A DNA stretch of 12,507 nucleotides from Chitinophaga pinensis. GTDB taxonomy: Bacteria; Bacteroidota; Bacteroidia; Flavobacteriales_D; Crocinitomicaceae. A program made the translations under genes and the position numbers. Below, one piece after another: positions 1 through 7,204 of the stretch. Below the pieces are notes generated by a model. That model ran no database searches, was not told where the DNA came from, and saw only the letters and a list, made by a program, of their open reading frames with translations. Where the stretch lies: the NCBI GenBank assembly GCA_945870115.1, contig CAMBRH010000076.1:1-12507 (forward strand). The letters run 5' to 3'. Every line of letters begins with the position of its first letter. Within the stretch, counting starts at the first letter, position 1.

Positions 1-963
1 GATAAATCAAAATGGACACGTTGCGCCGTTATCGAACTTGGAAGATATGAGGAATTAAACGTTGGAGGAGCTGAGTCAGGTACTTTAAGAAAGTCATTTA
101 GTGTTAATAAAGAAGGTCAAAATGACGGAAGTGGAACAAAAGGAATGGGTTGGTTTCCTGGCTATGCAATTGACATAGAGACTGGAGTGCGATTACATAT
201 TGCTTTTGGTGAAAATTCATTTTTGGGTGCCGAAAACGGTTCAGATATGAAGTGGAATCCAACTTCAAGAATAACTGACAATGTTGGAAACCCACTATTT
301 GGAGGTCAACATGTAATTTACATTTTCGGCTACAATATTAGTGGAAATCCTGACAACACTAGAAATTGTCCTGAATACGATGGAGGAAATAATTGGGTTT
401 ATGATAAGTTTTTTACAGCAACAAATACTTCCTATACGGACATTTTTAATAATATGTCGTGGGTAGCTAACCCAATCCTTCAAGAAAATCAATCTTTACT
501 TTCAACTGATGTGAAAATTAGAGTTAGAATTAATAAAGAATACAATGATTTTGTGGCCACTAATAAAAACAATGGAAGACCAATGTATTCTTGGTCTATG
601 GATAATCTATCAACAGTAACCAACAATAGTGATCGCTTAAAGGAGGCTTTGGAATTAATTAACGTTGTTCCAAATCCTTATTACGCTTTTTCAGAATACG
701 AAGAAAGTAGGGTAGACACGCGTGTAAAAATCACCAATTTGCCAGAAAAATGTACCATAAAAATTTACAATATTTCGGGGAAACTAATTAAAACATTTAA
801 AAAATCAAATCCAACAACTTTTCAAGATTGGAAGTTAGTAAATGAAGTTGGAATTAATGTTGCTTCTGGAATTTATTTAATCCATGTAGAAGTACCAGAA
901 GTTGGAGAACGAATAATAAAATCTTTTATTGGAGTACGGTCTCCTGATTTTGAAGGATTCTGA
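1..963 (+). CDS. 3' end of a large probable T9SS-exported surface protein
   Basis: The reading frame is open from the first base, so the 5' end lies outside the window; 320 residues and a TGA stop are visible. The last ~100 residues look like a secretion/sorting tail. A VVPNPYY motif (about 222-228 of the visible part) opens a beta-rich stretch with KIYNISGKLIKTF and GIYLIHVEV, the pattern of type IX secretion system C-terminal domains in Bacteroidota. The upstream part is Asn/Gly/Trp-rich and resembles no enzyme I know. The end is not the canonical type A finish: after the last strand comes GERIIKSFIGVRSPDFEGF. I recall similar IKWFGV.RP.D-type endings in giant flavobacterial surface proteins, but that is memory, not a search. 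Inferred role: exported surface or adhesin-like protein. Function of the body is unknown. Confidence 0.8.
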   Translation, partial: DKSKWTRCAVIELGRYEELNVGGAESGTLRKSFSVNKEGQNDGSGTKGMGWFPGYAIDIETGVRLHIAFGENSFLGAENGSDMKWNPTSRITDNVGNPLFGGQHVIYIFGYNISGNPDNTRNCPEYDGGNNWVYDKFFTATNTSYTDIFNNMSWVANPILQENQSLLSTDVKIRVRINKEYNDFVATNKNNGRPMYSWSMDNLSTVTNNSDRLKEALELINVVPNPYYAFSEYEESRVDTRVKITNLPEKCTIKIYNISGKLIKTFKKSNPTTFQDWKLVNEVGINVASGIYLIHVEVPEVGERIIKSFIGVRSPDFEGF

Positions 964-990
964 GATTTAATTACAAAAATGTTCATCACT

Positions 991-1025
991 ATTAACAACA
1001 ACAGCTAAAATTGTTAGTTGTTAAT
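991..1025 (+). terminator. Possible hairpin terminator after the surface protein
   Basis: ATTAACAAC at 991-999 is perfectly complementary to GTTGTTAAT at 1017-1025, with a 17-nt loop, 28 nt after the stop codon. No U-tract follows, so an intrinsic terminator is only tentative; it could also be an mRNA-end stabilising hairpin. Confidence 0.35.
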
Positions 1026-1119
1026 TGCAAAGATCAGTAAATTTTCATTGTTTTTTAATTTATTAAAGACTTGTATTTGAGGGTTTTAATTAATTTATGA
1101 TAAAATTTATTAAAAAATA

Positions 1120-1151
1120 TTTGCAATACTTAAGATTCTTATGTATATTTG
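1120..1151 (+). promoter_or_regulatory. Bacteroidota-type promoter for the PadR operon
   Basis: TTTG at 1120-1123 (-33 element), a 20-nt spacer, then TATATTTG at 1144-1151 (-7 element, consensus TAnnTTTG). Transcription would be expected to begin a few bases further on, at or right beside the ATG at 1156. The message would therefore be leaderless or nearly so. The element overlaps the upstream in-frame ATG at 1141, which argues against that start. Confidence 0.7.
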
Positions 1152-1155
1152 TCCT

Positions 1156-1500
1156 ATGTATACATCAGAACTTATAAAAGGAACATTAAAAACCATCATT
1201 TTAAATTTACTCAAAGAAAGAGGAAGAATGTATGGTTACGAGATTACCCAAACGGTAAAAGACATGACAGCAGGTAAAATTCAAATTACAGAAGGAGCCT
1301 TGTATCCAACTTTGCACGCCTTAGAAAAAAACGGAGAATTAGCAACGGAAGAAGAGTATATAGGTAAGCGAGTAAGAAAGTACTACACCATTACGGAACA
1401 AGGAACTCAAACTGCAACTGAAAAAGTAAATGAATTTGTAGATTTCATCCGTACAATGAAATTTTTGTTAGACATTGAACCAAGAGTAAGTAATGCGTAA
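1156..1500 (+). CDS. PadR-family transcriptional regulator
   Basis: A 114-residue winged-helix protein of the short PadR class, all DNA-binding domain plus a C-terminal dimerisation helix. Visible family marks are MYTSELIKGTLKTIIL at the N terminus, MYGYEI (25-30), the recognition helix region ITEGALYPTLHALEKNG (44-60), and the wing RKYYTITEQG (74-83). I chose ATG 1156 over ATG 1141. Flavobacterial PadR proteins usually begin M-Y-x-x-E-L-x-K-G-T-L, and the -7 promoter element lies between the two ATGs. The gene overlaps the next one by 8 nt, so the two are co-transcribed and probably translationally coupled. PadR proteins of this type commonly repress their own operon, here inferred to be the membrane protein gene that follows. 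Ligand unknown. Confidence 0.9.
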   Translation: MYTSELIKGTLKTIILNLLKERGRMYGYEITQTVKDMTAGKIQITEGALYPTLHALEKNGELATEEEYIGKRVRKYYTITEQGTQTATEKVNEFVDFIRTMKFLLDIEPRVSNA

Positions 1501-2353
1501 TATTAGTGATGACGAACTGGATTTTATTCTAAATGACATTAAAGCAAATGGGGTTGTAATTGAAGATCTACAAAACAACCTACTAGATCACATTTGCTGT
1601 GTAATTGAAAATGAAATACCTCTAAATGAAGACTTTTATAAGTTTTACAAACAAATTTTGCCTCGTTTTTTCAAAAAAGAATTGAAAGAATTACAAGTTG
1701 AAACAGAAAAATTATTAACTTTTAAAAATTATTATGCCATGAGAAACACATTAAAAATAACAGGAATTGTATCTGCTTTATTTACAATTTTAGGAGCAAG
1801 CTTAAAAGTATTACATTATCCGGGTGCTGGAATTTTCATTCAATTAGGGGGTATTTTATTTAGTCTTGTATTTTTACCCTTAATGATTGTCTTGAAATTT
1901 AAAGACGAAGAAAAAAAGGTAGATAAATTTGTTTTGAGCTTAGGTTTTTTGATAGCAATGATCTCATTTATTGGAGTTTTATTTAAACTTATGCATTGGC
2001 CTTGGGCAAGTGTTTTAATGATTAGCGGAATTAGTGCATTTGTCTTTGCTTATGTTCCTCTTTATTATTTTACACGTGTTAGAAGAGAAGAAATCAGATT
2101 TAATACAACAATTAATTCAGTATTAATGATGGCTTGTGGCGGATTAATTTTTGCAATGTTTAACTTGGGTTATGGTCAAAAAATAACAAACGAAGAACAT
2201 TCTTTGACAAAACTTAAAGAATCGAGCGAGCATCTTATTGATGAAATTAATTCCTTTGACACGATTTCTACAGTAAACAAAAATCAATTTGTCAAGTTAA
2301 AACAAGAACTTTATGAATTTAAGGTAGAAATTCAAAAAACGAATAAAAAATAA
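1493..2353 (+). CDS. PadR-linked five-helix membrane protein with duplicated GldL-like module
   Basis: A 286-residue protein of unknown function. Residues 1-75 form a soluble helical region with LLDHICCVIENE (30-41), resembling the HAAS/permease-prefix domains common beside PadR genes. Predicted membrane helices lie near 86-105, 112-135, 146-165, 171-193 and 205-227, followed by a charged, probably coiled C-terminal tail (231-286). Residues 95-130 and 155-190 align without gaps at a spacing of exactly 60: matching positions include G101/G161, K105/K165, H108/H168, P110/P170, A112/A172, G119/G179 and P129/P189. Each copy carries a K-x-x-H-[YW]-P motif like that of the gliding/T9SS motor protein GldL, but the whole is not GldL. 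Its start lies inside the padR gene. Inferred: an inner-membrane protein under PadR control, possibly an envelope-stress or sensing component. Confidence 0.85.
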   Translation: MRNISDDELDFILNDIKANGVVIEDLQNNLLDHICCVIENEIPLNEDFYKFYKQILPRFFKKELKELQVETEKLLTFKNYYAMRNTLKITGIVSALFTILGASLKVLHYPGAGIFIQLGGILFSLVFLPLMIVLKFKDEEKKVDKFVLSLGFLIAMISFIGVLFKLMHWPWASVLMISGISAFVFAYVPLYYFTRVRREEIRFNTTINSVLMMACGGLIFAMFNLGYGQKITNEEHSLTKLKESSEHLIDEINSFDTISTVNKNQFVKLKQELYEFKVEIQKTNKK

Positions 2354-2372
2354 AAAAACCAGAAATTTTAGT

Positions 2373-2405
2373 CTGTTGTGTGCTAAACGAATTAGCATAC
2401 AACAG
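2373..2405. terminator. Shared hairpin between convergent genes
   Basis: CTGTTGTGTGCTAA (2373-2386) pairs with TTAGCATACAACAG (2392-2405) across a 5-nt loop: 14 pairs with one G-T wobble. It lies between the stop of the membrane protein gene (+) and the stop of rlmN (-), 1 nt from the latter. The U-tracts on either side are weak and interrupted, so it may be a bidirectional terminator or a 3'-end protecting hairpin. Confidence 0.6.
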
Positions 2406-2406
2406 C

Positions 2407-3480
2407 TTATTGTTTTAGAATACGCTCTTCAGCTTTAATTGTTTTATTTTTATTAGCAAGTTGTCCACAAGCAGCATCGATGTCTTTTCCACGACTTCTT
2501 CTAACATTTACAATTAGGTTTTTATCCTCTAAAAAACTAGCAAATGCTGCGACTTTATTTGAATCAGCTTGCTGATAAATGCCATCGTCAATAGGATTGT
2601 ATTCAATAATATTAATTTTACAAGGAACACATTTTGCAAATTCAGCTAATTCTTGAGCATCTTCTAAATTGTCGTTAAAATCCTTAAAAATAATGTATTC
2701 AAAAGTAACTCTTGAAGCGGTTTTTTCATGAAAATAAATCAAGGCTTCTCTTAAAGATTCCAGGTTATTACTTTCATTAATTTCCATCAATTTATTTCTT
2801 TTCTCGTCGTTTGCTGCGTGAAGAGAAAGGGCTAAATTAAATTTTACTTCATCATCCCCTAATTTTTTAATCATTTTTGAAATTCCTGCAGTAGAAACGG
2901 TAATTCTTCTTGGAGAAATTCCTAAACCGTCTTCAGAGCATAAAATTTCTGTTGAGCGAAGTACATTCTTATAGTTTAACAAGGGCTCACCCATTCCCAT
3001 GTAAACGATGTTCGTGAGGTTTTGTTGGTAACGATCTTCCGCTTGATTTCTCAAATAAACAACTTGATCTACAATTTCCCCAGCCGTTAAATTTCGCATT
3101 AGTTTTAATCTACCTGTTGCACAAAATGCGCAAGCTAAACTGCAACCAACTTGCGAAGAAATACACGCAGTAGTTCTAGATTTTGTTGGAATAAGCACTC
3201 CTTCAACAACTTGCCCTTTTTCAACTTCAAAGGCACATTTTATTGTTTTATCAGAACTGATTTGTTGATCGTCTAATTTGATTTTGTCAATGAAATAATT
3301 TGCTTCTAACTTTTCTCTAAATGATTTTCCGAGACTTGACATTTCTTCAAATGTTCCAGCATTTTTTTGCCAAAGCCATTCATAAATTTGTTTCGCACGA
3401 AAAGGCTTTTCACCTAAAGAAGCAACTGCAACTTTTAGTTCATCAAGTGTAAAATTTCTAATATTTGTTAAGTTGTTCAA
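2407..3480 (-). CDS. rlmN: Dual-specificity 23S rRNA/tRNA adenine-C2 methyltransferase RlmN
   Basis: A radical-SAM enzyme that methylates C2 of A2503 in 23S rRNA and A37 in some tRNAs. The 357 residues match the family length. The [4Fe-4S] cluster motif is C113-x3-C117-x2-C120 (CSLACAFCATG). GMGEPLLNY (162-170) is the SAM-binding GGEP-type motif, and Cys338 in GKDIDAACGQL fits the conserved mechanistic cysteine that carries the methylene. EGVLIP (93-98) is also typical. The start is odd: the first codon giving a full N-terminal domain is TTG at 3480. No in-frame ATG exists between it and the upstream stop codon at 3505-3507, and the next internal ATG (residue 47) would cut into the conserved N-terminal domain. 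It has its own promoter inside the end of the arginine decarboxylase gene. Cytoplasmic. Confidence 0.95.
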   Translation of the reverse strand: MNNLTNIRNFTLDELKVAVASLGEKPFRAKQIYEWLWQKNAGTFEEMSSLGKSFREKLEANYFIDKIKLDDQQISSDKTIKCAFEVEKGQVVEGVLIPTKSRTTACISSQVGCSLACAFCATGRLKLMRNLTAGEIVDQVVYLRNQAEDRYQQNLTNIVYMGMGEPLLNYKNVLRSTEILCSEDGLGISPRRITVSTAGISKMIKKLGDDEVKFNLALSLHAANDEKRNKLMEINESNNLESLREALIYFHEKTASRVTFEYIIFKDFNDNLEDAQELAEFAKCVPCKINIIEYNPIDDGIYQQADSNKVAAFASFLEDKNLIVNVRRSRGKDIDAACGQLANKNKTIKAEERILKQ

Positions 3481-3526
3481 CCAATTTGAATTTAGAGGAA
3501 TAATTTAGAAACAGCAATTATTTGTA

Positions 3527-3559
3527 CAAAGTTACGATTAATAACCTAAGATTTTCAAA
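3527..3559 (-). promoter_or_regulatory. Promoter of rlmN
   Basis: Read on the minus strand: TTTG (3559-3556), a 21-nt spacer, then TAACTTTG (3534-3527), matching the Bacteroidota TTTG / TAnnTTTG pattern. The -33 element lies inside the last codons of the arginine decarboxylase gene. A leader of about 40 nt would precede the TTG start at 3480. Confidence 0.6.
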
Positions 3560-4929
3560 TAATCATTTGCTGTTTGTTCTTCAGAAAACATTTCAGTTTG
3601 AATTTTTCCATTTTCATCTCGTTTAATCAAAATGTGTTTTGGTTCAGGAATCAAGCAATGTTTCAATCCGCCGTAACCTCCAATTGTTTCTTGATAAGCT
3701 CCGGTGTTGAAAAAACCAATATAAAGAGGTTTGTTTTTATTAAATTTAGGAAGATAAATCGCATTTGAATGTTGTTCAGAATTGTAATAATCATCGCTAT
3801 CACACGTCAAACCACCTAACAAAATTCGTTCATAATCATCGTTCCATCTGTTAATTGGCAACATGATAAAACGTTGATTTATTGCCCAAGTATCTGGAAG
3901 ATTTGTCATGAATGAAGAATCAATCATATTCCATTTTTCACGGTCATTTTGTTGTTTTTGGTGTAAAATATTGAACAAAGCTCCACCACTTTCTCCAACC
4001 GTAAAAGACCCAAATTCGGTAAAAATATGTGGTTCAGGAATATCATTATCAGCACAAACACGTTGCACTTGCGTGATAATTTCTTTTACCATGTAAGCGT
4101 AATCATACTCAAAAGCAAGCGATTTTTTAATCGGAAAACCACCACCAATATTAAGCGAATCAAGTGTTGGACATACCTTTTTTAAGTCACAATAAATTCT
4201 TAAACATTTTGTTAACTCATTCCAATAATAAGCTGTGTCATTAATTCCAGTATTGATAAAAAAGTGAAGCATTTTCACCTTTACTTGCGGATTTTCATGC
4301 AACATTGCTTTATAAACAGGAACAATTTCACGGTAACGAATTCCTAAACGAGACGTATAAAACTCAAATTTTGGCTCTTCCTCAGATGCAATTCTAATTC
4401 CAACATTGAATTCTTTTTTCGTCGCAGCCATTAAATCTTGTAATTCTTGCGTGTTATCAACAATTGGAATGACTTCTAACTTCGTTTTTTCAATTAATTT
4501 AGCAATATTTTGAATGTATTGTTGCGGTTTATAACCGTTACAAATAACATAACTTCCTTCTTTTAATTTCTTTTTTTTATAAAGATTAAGAACAATATCA
4601 ATATCAAAAGCAGATGAGGTTTCTATATGAACATCATTTTTTAAAACTTCATCTAAAACGAAAGCAAAATGTGAACTTTTTGTACAGTAAGAATAGTGGT
4701 AATTACCAGTATATCCCATATTATTCATCGCTTCTCTAAACCAACCTTTAGCCCTTTGAATATTATAAGAAATTTGAGGTAAATAATTGAATTTTAATGG
4801 AGTACCATATTCTTCAATTAATCTCATTAAATCAATTCCGTGAAAAATCAAACGATCTTCTTTCAAGTTAAATTCATCTTGAGGAAATTCAAATGTTTGA
4901 TCAATTAAATCTATGTATTTTGTTCTCAT
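3538..4929 (-). CDS. speA: Arginine decarboxylase, short Bacteroidota form (PLP fold type III)
   Basis: Converts arginine to agmatine, the first step of the agmatine route to putrescine and other polyamines; PLP-dependent and cytoplasmic. At 463 residues it is much shorter than the E. coli enzyme (about 660) but of the usual Bacteroidota size. The N-terminal TIM-barrel part holds the PLP lysine K84 in YSYCTKSSHF, GGGFP (262-266) for phosphate binding and TEFGSFTVGESGG (304-316). The C-terminal beta domain has GGLTCDSDD (372-380), whose Cys-Asp pair acts at the dimer-interface active site in this family. The ATG at 4929 is clear. It follows the glycosyltransferase gene by 42 nt on the same strand. 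A weak -7-like GAACTTTG (4963-4956) in that gap could give it its own promoter. Substrate is inferred from family; diaminopimelate or ornithine would be the alternatives in this fold. Confidence 0.88.
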   Translation of the reverse strand: MRTKYIDLIDQTFEFPQDEFNLKEDRLIFHGIDLMRLIEEYGTPLKFNYLPQISYNIQRAKGWFREAMNNMGYTGNYHYSYCTKSSHFAFVLDEVLKNDVHIETSSAFDIDIVLNLYKKKKLKEGSYVICNGYKPQQYIQNIAKLIEKTKLEVIPIVDNTQELQDLMAATKKEFNVGIRIASEEEPKFEFYTSRLGIRYREIVPVYKAMLHENPQVKVKMLHFFINTGINDTAYYWNELTKCLRIYCDLKKVCPTLDSLNIGGGFPIKKSLAFEYDYAYMVKEIITQVQRVCADNDIPEPHIFTEFGSFTVGESGGALFNILHQKQQNDREKWNMIDSSFMTNLPDTWAINQRFIMLPINRWNDDYERILLGGLTCDSDDYYNSEQHSNAIYLPKFNKNKPLYIGFFNTGAYQETIGGYGGLKHCLIPEPKHILIKRDENGKIQTEMFSEEQTANDYLKILGY

Positions 4930-4971
4930 TATCTGTTATTACGCAAAAATTTGAACAAAGTTCCGAAAAAA

Positions 4972-6090
4972 TTATTGATTTATAGATAAAATTTCTTTCC
5001 AAACATCATCTGCAGCAAAATCCCACGAAAAAAGTTTGGATCTTTCAAGTCCTTGTTTAATTAAATTTGTTCTTAAATTTTCATCTAAATAGATTAATTC
5101 CATCGCTTTAGCAATTTCATTAACATTAAATGGATCTACCAAAATACCTGCATCACCGACAATTTCGGGTAGTGAAGTTAAATTTCCAGCAATAATAGGA
5201 ACCCCTGATTTCATAGCTTCTATTAAAGGAATTCCAAAACCCTCAAAATAAGGAATATACGTCAAACAAGATGCAGATGCTGTTACTTTAGTTAATTCTT
5301 CTAAACTCAAATGTCCAGTAAAATGAATGTTTTTTATTAACTTATCATTAATGTTTAGATCTGGGTTGGTTTTCCACAACTTTTCACCAACTATTACTAA
5401 ATCATAACCTTCGGAAAAATTTTGTTTAAAGATTGAAAATGCTTCTATTAGCCGTTTAATGTTTTTTCTTGGGTGAAGAGAACCTACAAATATAAAGTAT
5501 TCTTTTCCAGCACTATATTCGTTTCTAACGGTTAAGGAACTGTTCTTTTCTAAAGGTCTAAACTTGTCTGATGCGCCGTTCCAAATGACATAAATTTTTT
5601 CTTGATTAATTCCGTATGTTTTAATAATATCTTCTTTAGAATAATTAGAAACGGTAATAATTTTGTTCGCTTTACGCGCAAATTTAGGAAAAAAATGTTT
5701 TAAATATGTTCGAGGAGAAAATGGAATATCTTGCGGATAATGCTCAAAATTTAGGTCATGGATTGTTGCTATTTGTGGAATTTTTGTTTTTAAAGAAAGG
5801 TATCCATCGGGAGAAAAGAAAACATCAATTTTATATTTTTTTAAGGCTCTTTTTACAGAAAACTCAAACCACCAATAAAATAAAAAAGGATGTCTTGCTT
5901 GTGGAAATAAAACTACAGGTGTTACATTTTTCCCAAAAATAAATTTTTCATCATATTTTCGATCAAAGAAAAAGAAAAATTCATGTTCAGGATGATTTTC
6001 AACTAATCTTTTTGAAATTTCAAAAGTGTACCAGCCAAATCCTTCCATTTTTTTGGAAAGCAAGAAACGTGTATTTATTCCAATTCTCAT
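4972..6090 (-). CDS. Glycosyltransferase family 4 (GT-B fold)
   Basis: A 372-residue retaining glycosyltransferase of the GT4 group, which moves a sugar from a nucleotide-sugar donor to an envelope glycan or lipid carrier. Visible marks, counted from this ATG: MRIGINTRFL at the start with the glycine loop EGFGWYTFEISKRL (16-29), VSNYSKEDI (147-155), VIWNGASDKFRP (168-179), GSLHPRKNIKRLIEAF (203-218) opening the second Rossmann domain, and the donor-site E-x7-E at E283-GFGIPLI-E291. I chose ATG 6090. A longer frame exists from TTG 6138, but its extra 16 residues precede the MRIG(I/F)-type start normal for this family. The sequence just before ATG 6090 (TTACTTTCGCAAAG) looks like a near-consensus -7 element. 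The acceptor cannot be told from sequence; no polysaccharide cluster surrounds it. Confidence 0.9.
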   Translation of the reverse strand: MRIGINTRFLLSKKMEGFGWYTFEISKRLVENHPEHEFFFFFDRKYDEKFIFGKNVTPVVLFPQARHPFLFYWWFEFSVKRALKKYKIDVFFSPDGYLSLKTKIPQIATIHDLNFEHYPQDIPFSPRTYLKHFFPKFARKANKIITVSNYSKEDIIKTYGINQEKIYVIWNGASDKFRPLEKNSSLTVRNEYSAGKEYFIFVGSLHPRKNIKRLIEAFSIFKQNFSEGYDLVIVGEKLWKTNPDLNINDKLIKNIHFTGHLSLEELTKVTASASCLTYIPYFEGFGIPLIEAMKSGVPIIAGNLTSLPEIVGDAGILVDPFNVNEIAKAMELIYLDENLRTNLIKQGLERSKLFSWDFAADDVWKEILSINQ

Positions 6091-6365
6091 TACTTTGCGA
6101 AAGTAAGATTTTAAAAACGAAATGAGGAATTTTGCCAATAAATTTTTTTGGAAGATTAAATTATCAGTTTGGTTTAATTATCAATATAGAAGAAGTTAAA
6201 GTGTTTATTATAAATTAGATATTCGTTTTTATCGGTTAGAATCTACTATTTATATGCCTTAATTTTTATGAGCAATAATGGGTTTTTTTTATTGGGAACC
6301 CTTGTAAATCTAAATTTTATTTTTAACTTAGAATAAAATTACCAAACAAACTAAACCTTTTTATT

Positions 6366-6854
6366 ATGGCATCTGAATGCAAAAAACCATCTATTTCTGA
6401 GGAGATAGACAAAAACCTACGTTTATGTTGCGTATGTGATTCTAAACTTTTTGGAAGATCTGACAAAGTGTTTTGTGATATAACTTGTAAAAACAAATAT
6501 CATTTTGAATTAAGAAAACACAACAATCTGGTGTCCAATGTAACAATTAAAATACTCAACAAGAACTATCAGATTTTATGTTTTTTAACAGGTAAAAATT
6601 GTAATAAATTTAAAGTGAGTAAATTAGATTTACAATCTAAAGGGTTTAATTTTGAAATAGTTTCTGGTTTTGATCAATCAAAGTTTGGATTTAAAGTAAA
6701 AATATATGAATTTTCGCTTTATATTTCAGCTCATAATGAAATTACAGTTATTAGAAATTCACAGCAAACTGATATTTCACCATTTGTTTATAAAAGATGG
6801 GAAAGATTTTATAAGAAAAATGAAATATTAAACGCCAATTCTAAAAAGTTATGA
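6366..6854 (+). CDS. Zinc-ribbon protein coupled to YraN
   Basis: A 162-residue protein with a small treble-clef/zinc-ribbon near the N terminus: C21-x2-C24-x12-C37-x3-C41, in the context VCDSKLFGRSDKVFCDITCKNKYH. This 'GRSDK-FC...C...YH' pattern recurs in small Bacteroidota proteins of the DUF2116 Zn-ribbon type, as far as I recall. The rest (about 55-162) is Lys/Asn/Phe-rich, without membrane segments or signal peptide, and ends in an aromatic-basic FVYKRWERFYKK stretch (140-151). The stop overlaps the start of yraN (ATGA), so translation is very likely coupled. The linkage suggests a shared role, perhaps on nucleic acid, but no function is established from this sequence. No convincing promoter was found in the 275-nt AT-rich gap upstream. 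Confidence 0.85.
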   Translation: MASECKKPSISEEIDKNLRLCCVCDSKLFGRSDKVFCDITCKNKYHFELRKHNNLVSNVTIKILNKNYQILCFLTGKNCNKFKVSKLDLQSKGFNFEIVSGFDQSKFGFKVKIYEFSLYISAHNEITVIRNSQQTDISPFVYKRWERFYKKNEILNANSKKL

Positions 6855-7204
6855 CAACAAAAGAGCTTGGTGATTATGGTGAAAAATTAGCTTATGAATT
6901 TCTTTGTCAAAAAGGCTACAAAATAATTCAAACAAATTTTAGATTATCAAAGTCAGAAGTTGATATTGTTTGTGAATTTGAAGAAAAATTAGTTATTGTC
7001 GAAGTAAAAACGAGACAAACAGCAGAAATTGGAGAACCATGGAGAGCTGTTACTAGAGGAAAACAGAAACAAATAATTAAAGTTGCAAACCACTATATTT
7101 TTGAAAATGATATAAATTTAGAAACAAGATTCGATGTTATCTCAATTGTATACAATTCTTTTAGAACAGATATTGAACACATTGAAGACGCATTTACTCC
7201 TTAA
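6851..7204 (+). CDS. yraN: YraN/UPF0102 family nuclease-fold protein
   Basis: 117 residues, the normal length of UPF0102. The family pattern is complete: GDYGEKLAYEFLCQKGYKII (7-26), the acidic pair in KSEVDIV (E36 and D38) and VIVEVKTR (E51, K53), together making the E-x-D...E-x-K core of the PD-(D/E)XK restriction-endonuclease-like fold (Holliday-junction-resolvase-like). Biochemical role in most bacteria remains unproven; a DNA repair or recombination function is the usual inference. It overlaps the zinc-ribbon gene by 4 nt (ATGA), and its TAA overlaps the stop of the convergent gene on the other strand. ATG at 6851 gives the expected N terminus. Confidence 0.93.
   Translation: MTTKELGDYGEKLAYEFLCQKGYKIIQTNFRLSKSEVDIVCEFEEKLVIVEVKTRQTAEIGEPWRAVTRGKQKQIIKVANHYIFENDINLETRFDVISIVYNSFRTDIEHIEDAFTP

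Noticed and set aside
1141..1155. Earlier ATG for PadR (five extra residues)
   Set aside because: It lies immediately upstream of and overlaps the -7 promoter element, so it would not be in the mRNA; the family pattern begins at the second Met.
5706..5942. Plus-strand frame inside the glycosyltransferase gene
   Set aside because: Antisense to conserved coding sequence; low-complexity Lys/Phe composition typical of AT-rich shadow frames.
6091..6138. N-terminal extension of the glycosyltransferase from TTG 6138
   Set aside because: The 16 extra residues precede a family-typical MRIG start at an ATG, TTG is a poor start, and a near-consensus -7 element lies between the two.
6313..6340. 9-bp inverted repeat AATTTTATT / AATAAAATT upstream of the zinc-ribbon gene
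   Set aside because: Entirely A/T in an AT-rich gap with a 10-nt loop; easily expected by chance and no adjacent regulatory signature.
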